64,000 bases of DNA from Endoryza foliicola (lineage in GTDB: Bacteria > Bacteroidota > Bacteroidia > Chitinophagales > Chitinophagaceae). Shown here in pieces: positions 51,656 to 60,359 of the stretch. The position numbers and the translations under genes were made by a program. The notes below the pieces were generated by a model. It did no database searches and was not told the origin of the DNA. It saw only the letters and a list, made by a program, of their open reading frames with translations. The stretch lies in NCBI GenBank assembly GCA_965226965.1, contig OZ245715.1, forward strand, positions 1,798,001 through 1,862,000. The letters run 5' to 3'. The first letter of the stretch is position 1. Every line of letters begins with the position of its first letter.

Positions 51656-51684
51656 GGCCCTGCAGTTTTTGCGGGGCCTTTTTG
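51656..51684 (+). terminator. Rho-independent terminator of the PorT-like gene
   Basis: GGCCCTGC and GCGGGGCC form an 8-bp stem (one G-U) with a 7-nt loop (51656-51678), followed by TTTTTG. Confidence 0.9.
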
Positions 51685-51850
51685 TTCACCGCAAAGTCCG
51701 CAAAGCCCGCGAAGTAGTCGCGAAGGTTTTCTGACCGCGGCGGCGCAGCGTATCCTCCCACCTGTTCTTGTTCTTTCCCCATTTTCTCATTCCCTCATTC
51801 CCTCATTCACCAATTAACTTGATAATCCTTAAATCCTTTAATCCTGATCC
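51685..51850 (-). repeat. Modular island upstream of lon, inverted
   Basis: Modules on the plus strand: TTCACCGCAAAGTCCGCAAA to AAGTAGTCGCGAAGG (51685-51727), GACCGCGGCGGCGCAGCG (51733-51750), CACCTGTTCTTGTTCTTTCC (51760-51779), and TTCACCAATTAACTTGATAA (51805-51824). AATCCTTAAATCCTTTAATC CTGATCC closes it (51824-51850). It is the mirror image of the island at the 3' end of lon. Confidence 0.83.
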
Positions 51851-51961
51851 TGCCAATTTGCACCTCTCCTTGAAATGGCATTAATCTTGACTATCTTAGG
51901 GTACAGCGGTTTAGACGCCTAACAGAGGCGTTGCTGCTAATTTGTCATTTTAAAGAATACT

Positions 51962-54373
51962 ATGAGATTTAATTTGAGTCCGGAGGATGAAATGGATTTT
52001 ATTCCCATGATTCCTTTGAATGAACAGGATGGAGAAGATACGGCTGATGCGGTGATTCCTGAAGTATTGCCCTTGCTGCCCTTGCGCAATACGGTTTTGT
52101 TTCCGGGAGTAGTACTGCCAATTACCGTTGGAAGAGATAAAAGCATTAAAGCGATTAATGAAGCATACAAGACGGATAAATTAGTAGCGGTAACCGCGCA
52201 AAAAGATCCGAATGTTGAAGATCCCGGTCCGGCCGATTTAGAAGAAATAGGAACGGTAGCGAGGATTGTGAAGTTGATCAAAATGCCGGACGGTGGCACT
52301 ACCGTTATTATTCAAGGTAAGAAGCGCTTTCAGTTAATAGCGATCACAGAAGAAGATCCTTACTTTAAAGCTAAGATCCAAGTATTGCACGAAGATGCAG
52401 TACCTGGCGGAACTGATTTTGAAGCTTATGTTTCGAATATTAAAGACCTCGCTACACAGATCATTCAGTTGAGTCCGAATTTGCCAACTGAAGCTTCAAT
52501 CATTCTTAAGAATATTGAAAGTCCGTCGTTTCTGATCAATTTCGTTTCAGGTAACATGAATACTGACCTGAAAGAGAAACAAGAATTGTTACGTACCAAT
52601 GGATTGCAAGCTCGTGCCGATTTATTGATGCAACTGTTGCAACGAGAATTACAGTTTGCAGAGCTGAAGAATAAGGTTACCAATAAAACAAAAACGGAAC
52701 TAGATAAGCAACAGCGAGAGTACTTCTTGCAGCAGCAATTGAAAAGTATTAAAGAGGAGTTGGGGGGCGATACCAATGAGCGTGAATTGAAAGAAATGCA
52801 GAAAAAAGCAGAGGCAAAAAAATGGCCACAAGCTGCAAAAGATGCATTTAAAAAAGGGGTTGAAAAGTTAGAGCGCATGCACCCCAGTACACCCGACTAT
52901 TCAGTTGTATACAATCACCTCGATTTGATGCTGGATCTTCCATGGGAAGACTATACCGAAGATTCTTATGATCTTAAGAAAGCGAAAAAAGTGTTAGACA
53001 AAGATCATTATGGAATGGAAAAAGTAAAGGAACGCATACTTGAATACTTAGCTGTATTGAAGTTGAAGGGAGATATGAAAAGTCCGATACTTTGTTTTGT
53101 GGGTCCTCCGGGAATTGGTAAAACATCGCTCGGCAGAAGCATTGCGGCCGCGATAGGTAGAAAGTATGTTCGATTGAGTTTGGGCGGCTTACACGATGAA
53201 AGCGAAATTCGCGGGCATCGTAAAACCTATATTGGTGCTATGCCCGGTAGAGTATTGCAATCGATACGAAAGATTAAATCGTCCAACCCGGTAATGATCC
53301 TCGACGAGATCGATAAAATTGGAAATGACTTTCGTGGCGATCCCTCTTCTGCCTTATTGGAAGTGTTGGATCCCGAACAAAATCACAGTTTTTACGATAA
53401 CTATCTTGAGTTAGAGTACGACTTAAGTAAAGTATTATTTATCGCTACAGCAAATAACTTGCAGCAAATTCAGCCGGCATTGCGTGATCGTTTAGAGATC
53501 ATTGATTTAAATGGATATGCTGTCGAAGAAAAAGTAGAGATCGCCAAACGTCATTTGCTTCCCAAACAATTGGAGGCTCACGGTTTGAAAAATGTGAACT
53601 TGAAATTCAATGATAAGGTGTTGGAGAAAATTGTTCAAGATTATACTAGAGAAAGTGGGGTACGGGAATTGGATCGTCAATTGGCATCGATCATGCGATT
53701 TGAAGCAAAAGAATTGGCCCTAAAGGACAAGGTGAAATCAAATGTAACAGCAGTCGATGTTGAGAAAATATTGGGCAAGCCGAGGTACAGCAATGATATT
53801 TATAAAGTTGCCAATATGCCCGGAGTGGCGGTTGGATTGGCTTGGACCTATGTAGGCGGAGATATTTTATTCATTGAATCAACAATGAGTGAAGGCAAAG
53901 GCGAATTGAAACTTACCGGTAATTTAGGCAATGTAATGAAGGAGAGTGCAGCTACTGCTCTTAGTTACATTCAGGCCAATACTAAAAAGATCGGAGTCGA
54001 TCCGGCATTGTTTTCAACGAAAACCATTCATATACACGTTCCTGAAGGAGCTGTTCCGAAGGATGGTCCTAGTGCCGGTGTTACCATGCTTACAGCCATT
54101 ACTTCTTTGCTCACCGGTAGAAGGGTGAAACCTTTTTTAGCGATGACAGGAGAGATCACCTTGAGAGGGCAGGTGTTACCGGTAGGAGGCATAAAAGAAA
54201 AAGTATTAGCAGCGAAGCGAGCCGGCTTGAAAGAAATTGTGCTTTGTTGGCAGAATGAAAAAGACATCCAAGAAATTGATGCTCGGTTTATCAAAGGTTT
54301 AGAGTTTCATTATGTGAAAACGATGCAGCAGGTGTTGGAGGTGGCGTTGGCGGGATCAGGATTTAAGGATTAA
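51962..54373 (+). CDS. lon: ATP-dependent protease Lon
   Basis: An 803-residue LonA protease. The N-terminal LON substrate-binding domain starts at about 30 (VLPLLPLRNTVLFPGVVLP), a coiled-coil follows (about 235-310), then the AAA+ domain with Walker A GPPGIGKTS (381-389), Walker B ILDEIDKIG near 444 and sensor regions. The proteolytic domain has catalytic Ser704 (KDGPSAGVT) and Lys747 (GGIKEKVLAA). It degrades misfolded and regulatory proteins. The last six codons and stop, coding GSGFKD, are made of the GGATCAGGATTTAAGGATTAA repeat-like sequence found inverted upstream of the gene. Bacteroidota Lon often has a similar length of about 800. Confidence 0.97.
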   Translation: MRFNLSPEDEMDFIPMIPLNEQDGEDTADAVIPEVLPLLPLRNTVLFPGVVLPITVGRDKSIKAINEAYKTDKLVAVTAQKDPNVEDPGPADLEEIGTVARIVKLIKMPDGGTTVIIQGKKRFQLIAITEEDPYFKAKIQVLHEDAVPGGTDFEAYVSNIKDLATQIIQLSPNLPTEASIILKNIESPSFLINFVSGNMNTDLKEKQELLRTNGLQARADLLMQLLQRELQFAELKNKVTNKTKTELDKQQREYFLQQQLKSIKEELGGDTNERELKEMQKKAEAKKWPQAAKDAFKKGVEKLERMHPSTPDYSVVYNHLDLMLDLPWEDYTEDSYDLKKAKKVLDKDHYGMEKVKERILEYLAVLKLKGDMKSPILCFVGPPGIGKTSLGRSIAAAIGRKYVRLSLGGLHDESEIRGHRKTYIGAMPGRVLQSIRKIKSSNPVMILDEIDKIGNDFRGDPSSALLEVLDPEQNHSFYDNYLELEYDLSKVLFIATANNLQQIQPALRDRLEIIDLNGYAVEEKVEIAKRHLLPKQLEAHGLKNVNLKFNDKVLEKIVQDYTRESGVRELDRQLASIMRFEAKELALKDKVKSNVTAVDVEKILGKPRYSNDIYKVANMPGVAVGLAWTYVGGDILFIESTMSEGKGELKLTGNLGNVMKESAATALSYIQANTKKIGVDPALFSTKTIHIHVPEGAVPKDGPSAGVTMLTAITSLLTGRRVKPFLAMTGEITLRGQVLPVGGIKEKVLAAKRAGLKEIVLCWQNEKDIQEIDARFIKGLEFHYVKTMQQVLEVALAGSGFKD

Positions 54374-54630
54374 AGGATGAGAAGATAATTGGTGAATTGG
54401 ATAGTTGGTGAATGGGAGAATGAGGATAGAAGACAAGGAGAAAGAACAGGAGGAGGAACAGGGGGGAGATAATTCGAGAATTCGTTAGTTTTTGAATGAT
54501 AGAATGAAAAAGAAGAGGTAGAGGAAGAGAGGAGGGTGTAAACACATTCTGCCTGCGCTGCCTTGCCGCTGCGGTGAAAAAACTTCGCGACCTCTTCGCG
54601 AGCTTTGCGGACTCTGCGGTGAACGAACAA
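54353..54630 (+). repeat. Modular island overlapping the lon 3' end, forward
   Basis: Order: GGATCAGGATTTAAGGATTA AAGGAT (54353-54378, covers lon's stop), TAATTGGTGAATTGGATAGT (54386-54405), AGAAAGAACAGGAGGAGGAA (54440-54459), GCCTGCGCTGCCTTGCCGCT (54551-54570), and ACTTCGCGACCTCTTCGCGA to CTCTGCGGTGAAC (54582-54625). The order is the same as the inverted island upstream of lon. The rest of the 415-bp gap holds a terminator and a possible broken minus-strand reading frame near 54619-54693. Confidence 0.83.
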
Positions 54631-54716
54631 AAAATTTAAAATAATTCCGAACAATACAGCTAGTGCCGTGTTATTTATGTATTGAATTTTCATGTTGGTT
54701 GTTTTAAGGGTTAAGA

Positions 54717-54755
54717 AAGATCCTCTGTCAGAGCAGGCAGGGGATCTTGTTTTTA
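54717..54755 (+). terminator. Rho-independent terminator between lon and porQ
   Basis: AAGATCCTCTG and CAGGGGATCTT form an 11-bp stem with one G-U pair and a 10-nt loop (54717-54748), followed by GTTTTTA. It lies beyond the island, 344 bp after lon. Confidence 0.85.
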
Positions 54756-54776
54756 TGGCAGTTCGGTGGATTGGCT

Positions 54777-54784
54777 TATTTTTG
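54777..54784 (+). promoter_or_regulatory. -7 promoter box immediately before porQ
   Basis: TATTTTTG matches TAnnTTTG perfectly and ends four bases before the GTG start at 54789. Confidence 0.55.
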
Positions 54785-54788
54785 AAAG

Positions 54789-55808
54789 GTGAGATTGGTT
54801 GTTACCTTCATATTAACCTGTTGTGTTCAAGTAAGTATATCCCAAACATTGGGAGGTAATTCTAATTTTTCATTTGCAAAAACCCCTGCATCTCCTCGAA
54901 TTACCGCTTTGGGTGGCTACTCGGTTGTAGGCGACTCAAAAGATGTGGACGGCCTGTTTCAGAATCCGGCCTTGTTACATCCTTCTCAACATCAATGGAT
55001 CAACAGCTCCTTTCAAGTTTTTCCTGCAGGCATCAACACCTATCAACTAAGTTCAGCCCTCTACAGTCCCAAATTCGAAACGGTATTTGGTATTGGCATT
55101 CATTATTTTAGGTACGGACCGATTACATCTACTGATGCAGCGGGTACTATATATGGAGAAATACATCCGAATGATTATGTGGTTCAGTTGTCTGCTTCCC
55201 GATCGTACGCGAATAAATGGCGTTATGGATTGAGTATGAAGATACTACATTCATCATATGGCTTTTACCGTGCAGCGGGTTTAGGGATGGACGCCGGGCT
55301 GACTTACACTGATACTGCACATGGTTGGCAAGTTGGTTTTGCTTTACAGAATATGGGGGCAGTATTGAAGCCGTATCAAGGAACCAATGCCACCGAATTG
55401 CCATTTGACATAAAAATGGGGGTATCTAAAAAATTGTTGAACGCTCCGATTAAATTCTTCCTAAACGCTCAACAAATGCAGCGGTTTAGGCTCGACAGTT
55501 CGGATATTGCGCCCAGTAGTGTAAATGGAATCATGGATAATTTCATGCGACATTTTAGTTTAGGAACACAAATATTTTTGGGAGATAAAGTTGAAATTAG
55601 TGCGGGTTATAACTATCTTCGTCGTAAGGAACTGAATATTGGCAGAGGGGGAAATGGTTTAAATGGATTTTCTTTGGGTATAGGCCTGATATTAAAGAAG
55701 TTAAACATACAGTACTCCCGAACCAATTACCAAAGTAATGTAGCAATCAACCACTTTGGCGTCCTTTTTACTTACGCTGATTTCACAATTAAGAAGACAA
55801 AAAGGTAA
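54789..55808 (+). CDS. porQ: Type IX secretion system protein PorQ
   Basis: A 339-residue outer-membrane barrel protein of the T9SS. It has a signal peptide (about 1-19, VSISQTLGG), then the PorQ N-terminus FSFAKTPASPRITALGGYSV near 27 and DVDGLFQNPALL near 52. Barrel strands follow (FGIGIHYFRYGPITSTDAAG near 95; LGMDAGLTYTDTAHGWQVGFALQNMG near 170). PorQ works with PorZ in sorting A-LPS-linked cargo in the species studied. It starts with GTG just behind a -7 box. Its presence implies a T9SS in the organism, although no other components are in the window. Confidence 0.88.
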   Translation: MRLVVTFILTCCVQVSISQTLGGNSNFSFAKTPASPRITALGGYSVVGDSKDVDGLFQNPALLHPSQHQWINSSFQVFPAGINTYQLSSALYSPKFETVFGIGIHYFRYGPITSTDAAGTIYGEIHPNDYVVQLSASRSYANKWRYGLSMKILHSSYGFYRAAGLGMDAGLTYTDTAHGWQVGFALQNMGAVLKPYQGTNATELPFDIKMGVSKKLLNAPIKFFLNAQQMQRFRLDSSDIAPSSVNGIMDNFMRHFSLGTQIFLGDKVEISAGYNYLRRKELNIGRGGNGLNGFSLGIGLILKKLNIQYSRTNYQSNVAINHFGVLFTYADFTIKKTKR

Positions 55809-55900
55809 GAGACCGAAAATTTACCTAGACATTGATGCAACGCAACACCTCTGACAACCATCTGTTTATAGAGATATAGCAACCTTGTAATTGAACGCAA

Positions 55901-56311
55901 ATGATACGATTGGTTATTGTAGATGATCATCGGCTCGTTCGCGAGGCTTGGAAATTATTACTAAGCCGAGATGAGCGTATAGAAGTAATCGCTGTATGTG
56001 AGAGTGGTGAACAAGCCGTTTCCACCGCAGCTGAATCTAAGCCCGATGTAATGATGATGGACATCACGATGGAACCTATGAATGGAGTGGAAGCAACCCG
56101 TGCCATTCGTGAGTTTAATACTACTATTAAGATTATTGGAGTTTCAGTGCATTCCGACCTGGCCCATGTGAACGCAATCATGAGCGCAGGAGCCAATGCA
56201 TATGTTACCAAAAACTCTTCCAGTGAGGAAATGATACACGCTATCAACCAAGTAATGGAGGGAAAAACATATATCTGCCGTGAAATTCCCGGCTATGATG
56301 TGGCTTCCTAG
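55901..56311 (+). CDS. Stand-alone response-regulator receiver domain
   Basis: A 136-residue receiver domain of the NarL type: VDDH acidic pair (8-9), phospho-acceptor Asp54 (MMMDITMEPMNG), conserved Ser in GVSVH near 82 and Lys in YVTKNSS near 104. After MEGKTYICREIP near 120-131, where NarL-type regulators continue into a linker and LuxR HTH, the gene ends with GYDVAS. No output domain exists. It may be a CheY-like phospho-sink or a shortened regulator. It is convergent with bioB; the two stop codons overlap in one CTAG. Confidence 0.88.
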   Translation: MIRLVIVDDHRLVREAWKLLLSRDERIEVIAVCESGEQAVSTAAESKPDVMMMDITMEPMNGVEATRAIREFNTTIKIIGVSVHSDLAHVNAIMSAGANAYVTKNSSSEEMIHAINQVMEGKTYICREIPGYDVAS

Positions 56312-57288
56312 GAAACCAAGGAAGCCATTTCATTTTCTGATTTGAAAGCCTCGCGAGGGGTTAATCCCAACAATTGGAACATCGCTTGGTCTTCTTCAAA
56401 ACTAGGGTTAGGTGTAGTTAATAATTTCTCACCGGCAAATATTGAATTCGCTCCAGCCATAAAACACAAAGCCTGCTCAGCTAGGTTCATCGCCGTTCTT
56501 CCTGCACTCAAACGCACCATTGCTTTAGGCATTAATATGCGAGCTGTGGCAATCATTCTTACCATATCCCAAACGTCTACTCGTTGATTATTCGCCAAAG
56601 GTGTTCCATCAACAGGAACCAAGGCATTTACCGGTACACTTTCAGGATGTTCGGGTAGTGTAGCTAATGTATGAAGCATTTTAATTCTGTCTTCGTGTGT
56701 TTCACCCAAACCAATAATACCCCCGCAGCATACTGATACCCCGGCTTTTCTCACATTGTCGAGTGTTTTCAATCGATCATCATAGGTTCTTGTTGTGATG
56801 ATCTCACCGTAATATTCGTTGGATGTATCAAGATTGTGATTGTAAGCATACAAGCCGGCATCGGCTAATTTTTGCGCTTGCGATTCTGTGAGCATGCCTA
56901 AAGTGCAACATACTTCCATTCCCAATTCATTCACCCCTTTTACCATGTCTAACACACGATCAAAATCGCGGTTATCTCTCACTTCTCTCCATGCTGCTCC
57001 CATACAAAAACGTGTAGAACCGGCTTCTTTAGCTTTTTTCGCATATTCAAGAACGGTATCTTTCTGCATCAAAGGTTGTACAGTTACATCTGTATGATAG
57101 CGAGCGGCTTGAGGGCAATAGGCGCAGTCCTCACTACAACCACCTGTTTTAATAGACAACAACGTACATACCTGTACTTCTGCTGTTTGTTGATTGTTTC
57201 TATGAACAGTAGCTGCTTCGTATACAAGTTCTAATAAAGGCTTATTATAAATATCTTTAATTTCTTCGATGGTCCAATTGTTTCTCAT
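56308..57288 (-). CDS. bioB: Biotin synthase
   Basis: A 326-residue radical SAM enzyme that inserts sulfur into dethiobiotin. The 4Fe-4S triad is Cys51, Cys55 and Cys58 (GGCSEDCAYCPQ). The 2Fe-2S ligands are in VCTLGML-like EVCCTLGM near 125 and SVCCGGIIGLGET near 186, with the Arg ligand in RLSAGRT near 258. The length is normal. The preferred ATG at 57288 begins MRNNWTIEEI, and a perfect -7 box ends four bases before it. No other bio genes are next to it. Confidence 0.95.
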   Translation of the reverse strand: MRNNWTIEEIKDIYNKPLLELVYEAATVHRNNQQTAEVQVCTLLSIKTGGCSEDCAYCPQAARYHTDVTVQPLMQKDTVLEYAKKAKEAGSTRFCMGAAWREVRDNRDFDRVLDMVKGVNELGMEVCCTLGMLTESQAQKLADAGLYAYNHNLDTSNEYYGEIITTRTYDDRLKTLDNVRKAGVSVCCGGIIGLGETHEDRIKMLHTLATLPEHPESVPVNALVPVDGTPLANNQRVDVWDMVRMIATARILMPKAMVRLSAGRTAMNLAEQALCFMAGANSIFAGEKLLTTPNPSFEEDQAMFQLLGLTPREAFKSENEMASLVS

Positions 57289-57292
57289 GCCG

Positions 57293-57300
57293 CAAAGATA
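57293..57300 (-). promoter_or_regulatory. -7 promoter box immediately before bioB
   Basis: On the minus strand TATCTTTG then CGGC and ATG. The arrangement is the same as in front of kdsA. No -33 element at the expected distance was seen. Confidence 0.55.
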
Positions 57301-57314
57301 GGAGAGCGGGTGGA

Positions 57315-57505
57315 AATTTATAATTAACAATTAATAATTAATAATGAAACGGCCGGGGTAATTAACAATTAACAATTAATAATTAATAATTAATAATGAA
57401 ACGGCCGGCAGTTAGGTTGATTGAATATCAAGGGCTAAATTGTCTAAATCCGCATTAATTTGTGGTAACCGTGGTGATAATTATTAATTATTAACTAATA
57501 ATTGT
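57315..57505. repeat. Modular island with doubled AT-rich module
   Basis: Two copies of AATTAATAATTAATAATGAA followed by ACGGCCGG lie at 57331-57356 and 57378-57408. They are followed by TTGATTGAATATCAAGGGCT, and a shortened CCGCATTAATTTGTGGTAAC CGTGG module (57450-57474). The AATTATTAATTATTAACTAA end (57480-57499) forms the last codons and stop of the sulfatase-like gene on the minus strand. Confidence 0.8.
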
Positions 57506-58994
57506 CCTTCTTATCCACCAAGAAATAACTACTATCCTTCAATAACGGGTAATTCGCGTTGAACATTTTATTGAACACTAAGCGGAATTGATTAACACCC
57601 GTTATGGAGTCATAAAACATACTTGTTTGATGATCAGGAAAATAAACTGCATTCAAATTGCGGAAAAATGCTTTCTTGTTTTGCAATTCACGGTTTCTAT
57701 AACCATGATCACTCATCAGAATCACTACGGCTTTCGGATCGTTTTTTCGAATCGATGCAAGCAACGATTTTATCTTCGTGTTCGTGTATATTAAGTATTC
57801 AAGATAGGCAGGAGCCGGGTTCGATTTATACTCCGTCATTACCAATTCCTGCGATTTTAATTCCCCTTTTTTATTGTAGAAATAAGGAGAGTGTGGCATA
57901 TAAAAATGACCGTAAACAAAGAAGGGCTTTTTCGGATGCGATTCTGAGAGAGCAGTGATTTTTTCGTGAAACTCAATATTGTTGTCACGATGACGGAAGT
58001 AGTAATTTTTGTCGAACCATTTGAATGGGATCTTCGTCATCAATAACCACCCAATGTCCTTGTTCATTTGTGCAAACAAAGTTCTGTCGGAAATCAATTT
58101 TGTTTTTAATGGAAGAAAGCTTTGTTCCACCATCGAGGGGTTTCCGGCTAAATCAAACACAGAATAATTAATGATCTCATATCCCTGCATGTCTAAATAC
58201 TTGATCACTTCATTGTCTCTTATCAACAGAGTAGTATTCGAATAGTCTTCTGCAGAAATACGGTTGATGTTTTTAATGCCATCGATATAACTCATGTTGA
58301 GGATTGACGACATCGAGAACGGAGTGAAATTATAATTAGAATTGCTGTGGCGTTGTATCTGGAATTCTTGTTGAATTAGGAAGCTGTCTAAGTCGTTATC
58401 GAAATTGTATTCTTCTTTTAACGAAGTTGAACCGGCGTATTCGTCGAATAATAAAAAGTAGATATTGGGTTTGGCGCAGGTATCGCAGGGTTTTTGTTTA
58501 TTCTCTTGTGTGAATGTATAAACGGAGAGTCCTTCGTCTTTTTGAGTGATTGATTTGTAAATGCCTATTCCGGTGTCGGTTAAAATGTAGATCAAGAACA
58601 AGGCATTCAAATAAACACTAAACTTATTGAACGGCTTAGAGGTTCTTTTTAAAAAGATGAACAGGAGGATCAACAAAACCAGGGCAGTGCCAAGCAGAAT
58701 GCTATACCTGCTTAAGAAAGCAAGCGCCGGAGTGGTTTTCAAGAATTCATGAATGGCTCCAAAAAAGAAAAAGAAAGACATCCAGAAAGTGGTAACCAAC
58801 GATGCTTTGGTCCAACTCTTAAAAAAGATATAGGAGAACAAGGTAATTACAAGAGCCATTCCCAAATAAGAACCCAGCAATAGTAATGCCTCGTAAGGAT
58901 CAATGAAGCCCCAGTTCTCTACAAATCCATGCAGCACAAAGAATACAGGTAATAAAAAAAGATACAGCGGATATTTTTTGATGAAGCCGAGCAT
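57495..58994 (-). CDS. Membrane-bound sulfatase/phosphoethanolamine-transferase-like protein
   Basis: A 499-residue protein with about five membrane segments in the first 145 residues and an exported alkaline-phosphatase-superfamily domain. YFLLFDEYAGSTSLKEEY near 179 is the N-terminal metal motif, with a Ser/Thr at the nucleophile position. SNYNFTPFSMSSILNM near 218, HFYMPHSPYFYNK near 363 and VILMSDHGYRN near 421 carry the other metal ligands. It may transfer or remove phospho-alcohol groups on lipids or glycans; the substrate is not known. It begins 3 bp after the methyltransferase gene and ends the operon. Confidence 0.82.
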   Translation of the reverse strand: MLGFIKKYPLYLFLLPVFFVLHGFVENWGFIDPYEALLLLGSYLGMALVITLFSYIFFKSWTKASLVTTFWMSFFFFFGAIHEFLKTTPALAFLSRYSILLGTALVLLILLFIFLKRTSKPFNKFSVYLNALFLIYILTDTGIGIYKSITQKDEGLSVYTFTQENKQKPCDTCAKPNIYFLLFDEYAGSTSLKEEYNFDNDLDSFLIQQEFQIQRHSNSNYNFTPFSMSSILNMSYIDGIKNINRISAEDYSNTTLLIRDNEVIKYLDMQGYEIINYSVFDLAGNPSMVEQSFLPLKTKLISDRTLFAQMNKDIGWLLMTKIPFKWFDKNYYFRHRDNNIEFHEKITALSESHPKKPFFVYGHFYMPHSPYFYNKKGELKSQELVMTEYKSNPAPAYLEYLIYTNTKIKSLLASIRKNDPKAVVILMSDHGYRNRELQNKKAFFRNLNAVYFPDHQTSMFYDSITGVNQFRLVFNKMFNANYPLLKDSSYFLVDKKDNY

Positions 58995-58997
58995 GTG

Positions 58998-60359
58998 CTA
59001 TTTTCTTTTCAAAGAGTATAAAATACGATCCGTTCCGGGAACGAGGGCTGATTTTTCGATGGTGTAGTAGTTGGCAAACTGCAGTTCAAATTGGTCTTGC
59101 GTATATAGATCGAAGATGTCTTCACGATTGGAGAGCAATTGTTTTACTTTTTCATCGCTTTTGGGTACCCATTCAATTATTAGATCTCCTTCAAAAGAAT
59201 GAAAAAAACCTGCAATGGATGCTAAAGGAATATTTTTTGCAATGGCAAGATGATGCACCAAGGCCAAGGCAAAACTCAATTGGGGTTTTACTCGATCTGA
59301 AAGTTTTGAACGTTCTTCGTTGTTGAACCCAATGGCTGGACTAGGGTTTGTGAGATCCAAAACAATTGGGTAAATATTGGGATGGTGTTGAAGATAGGCC
59401 CTATTGATGCAACTGGCATCGAAATCGGCCGCAATTACTTCTTCACAATAGGAAGCTGCCAATTGAGAAAAATAGCCATCATTTGCACCAAAGTCTACGA
59501 TGGTTTTACCTGAAAACGAACTCAGCCAGTTTTTCATAATGGCTGCTTTTGCATGCAGGTAGTCTTTTCCTAAAATGGTTTCTTCGTAATAATTATTCCA
59601 AGTTGTTTGTTCGGGATATCCGGCTTTAAGCGAGCGCACTACCGATTCTAAATGCGAAAGCAATTGAAGCATCTTTTGCTTTGAGAATTGAATGGTGCGA
59701 CCCTTTCCATTGGCACTTACCGATTGCTGCAACAATAGATGCAAGCGTACTCCCAAATTCCATTTTGCTTTCCATGGCATCAATGGTGCCGCAAAAGCCG
59801 CAGTGATTCCTTCTAAGTGTACACTCAATAATTGAATGGCCGGTATTTTACAATAATGCTCAAGAAATAAAGGGTAAAGAAAATGCTGACAAAACTGACG
59901 ATAAGCGATCCAAGGAAGTTCAGGATTATAGGTTTCGAAACTTAAGGTATCAATGAAAATTGGTCGACCTTTTTTGAATGACACATTGTATGCAGTGGCA
60001 TCTTTCAAAATCATGCCGTGTTCAATGGCTGTTTTGTTAATTGAAAGAGTTAACAAAGCCGCATCTTTCAATTGATCAAAACTCCATTCATAGGGATAGC
60101 TGATAAATGGAACAAGTTCAGGGCGTAGTGTTTTGTAGTGCATGTCGGCATCGGCAATAGGAGTCGATACTTGTTCGTGCGCTACCAATACTTTTTCTTC
60201 TATAAGTTTTTCGTACAAGCCTGATTGTAGCAACAGTTCATAATGAGACTTGTAATTGTTATTGACTTGCCGATACAGTGTTCCATTTTCAGCGAAAACA
60301 AAACCGCTGTTGTCGCGAAAAGAAGCAGGATGCGCAGGGAGCTTAGTCATTGGGGGCAT
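58998..60359 (-). CDS. Class I SAM-dependent methyltransferase with extra N-terminal half
   Basis: A 453-residue protein of two parts. The C-terminal half is a Rossmann methyltransferase with SAM motif I IVDFGANDGYFSQLA near 287, acidic loop VIAADFDASC near 308, and a later LDLTNPSP near 333. The N-terminal half has LKDATAYNVSFKKGRPIFIDTLSFE near 97-122. This resembles a kinase catalytic loop (D-x4-N followed by D), though with no clear ATP loop. The family has been called NoeA-like. The start overlaps the preceding small gene; 60350 is an equally possible start. Confidence 0.8.
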   Translation of the reverse strand: MPPMTKLPAHPASFRDNSGFVFAENGTLYRQVNNNYKSHYELLLQSGLYEKLIEEKVLVAHEQVSTPIADADMHYKTLRPELVPFISYPYEWSFDQLKDAALLTLSINKTAIEHGMILKDATAYNVSFKKGRPIFIDTLSFETYNPELPWIAYRQFCQHFLYPLFLEHYCKIPAIQLLSVHLEGITAAFAAPLMPWKAKWNLGVRLHLLLQQSVSANGKGRTIQFSKQKMLQLLSHLESVVRSLKAGYPEQTTWNNYYEETILGKDYLHAKAAIMKNWLSSFSGKTIVDFGANDGYFSQLAASYCEEVIAADFDASCINRAYLQHHPNIYPIVLDLTNPSPAIGFNNEERSKLSDRVKPQLSFALALVHHLAIAKNIPLASIAGFFHSFEGDLIIEWVPKSDEKVKQLLSNREDIFDLYTQDQFELQFANYYTIEKSALVPGTDRILYSLKRK

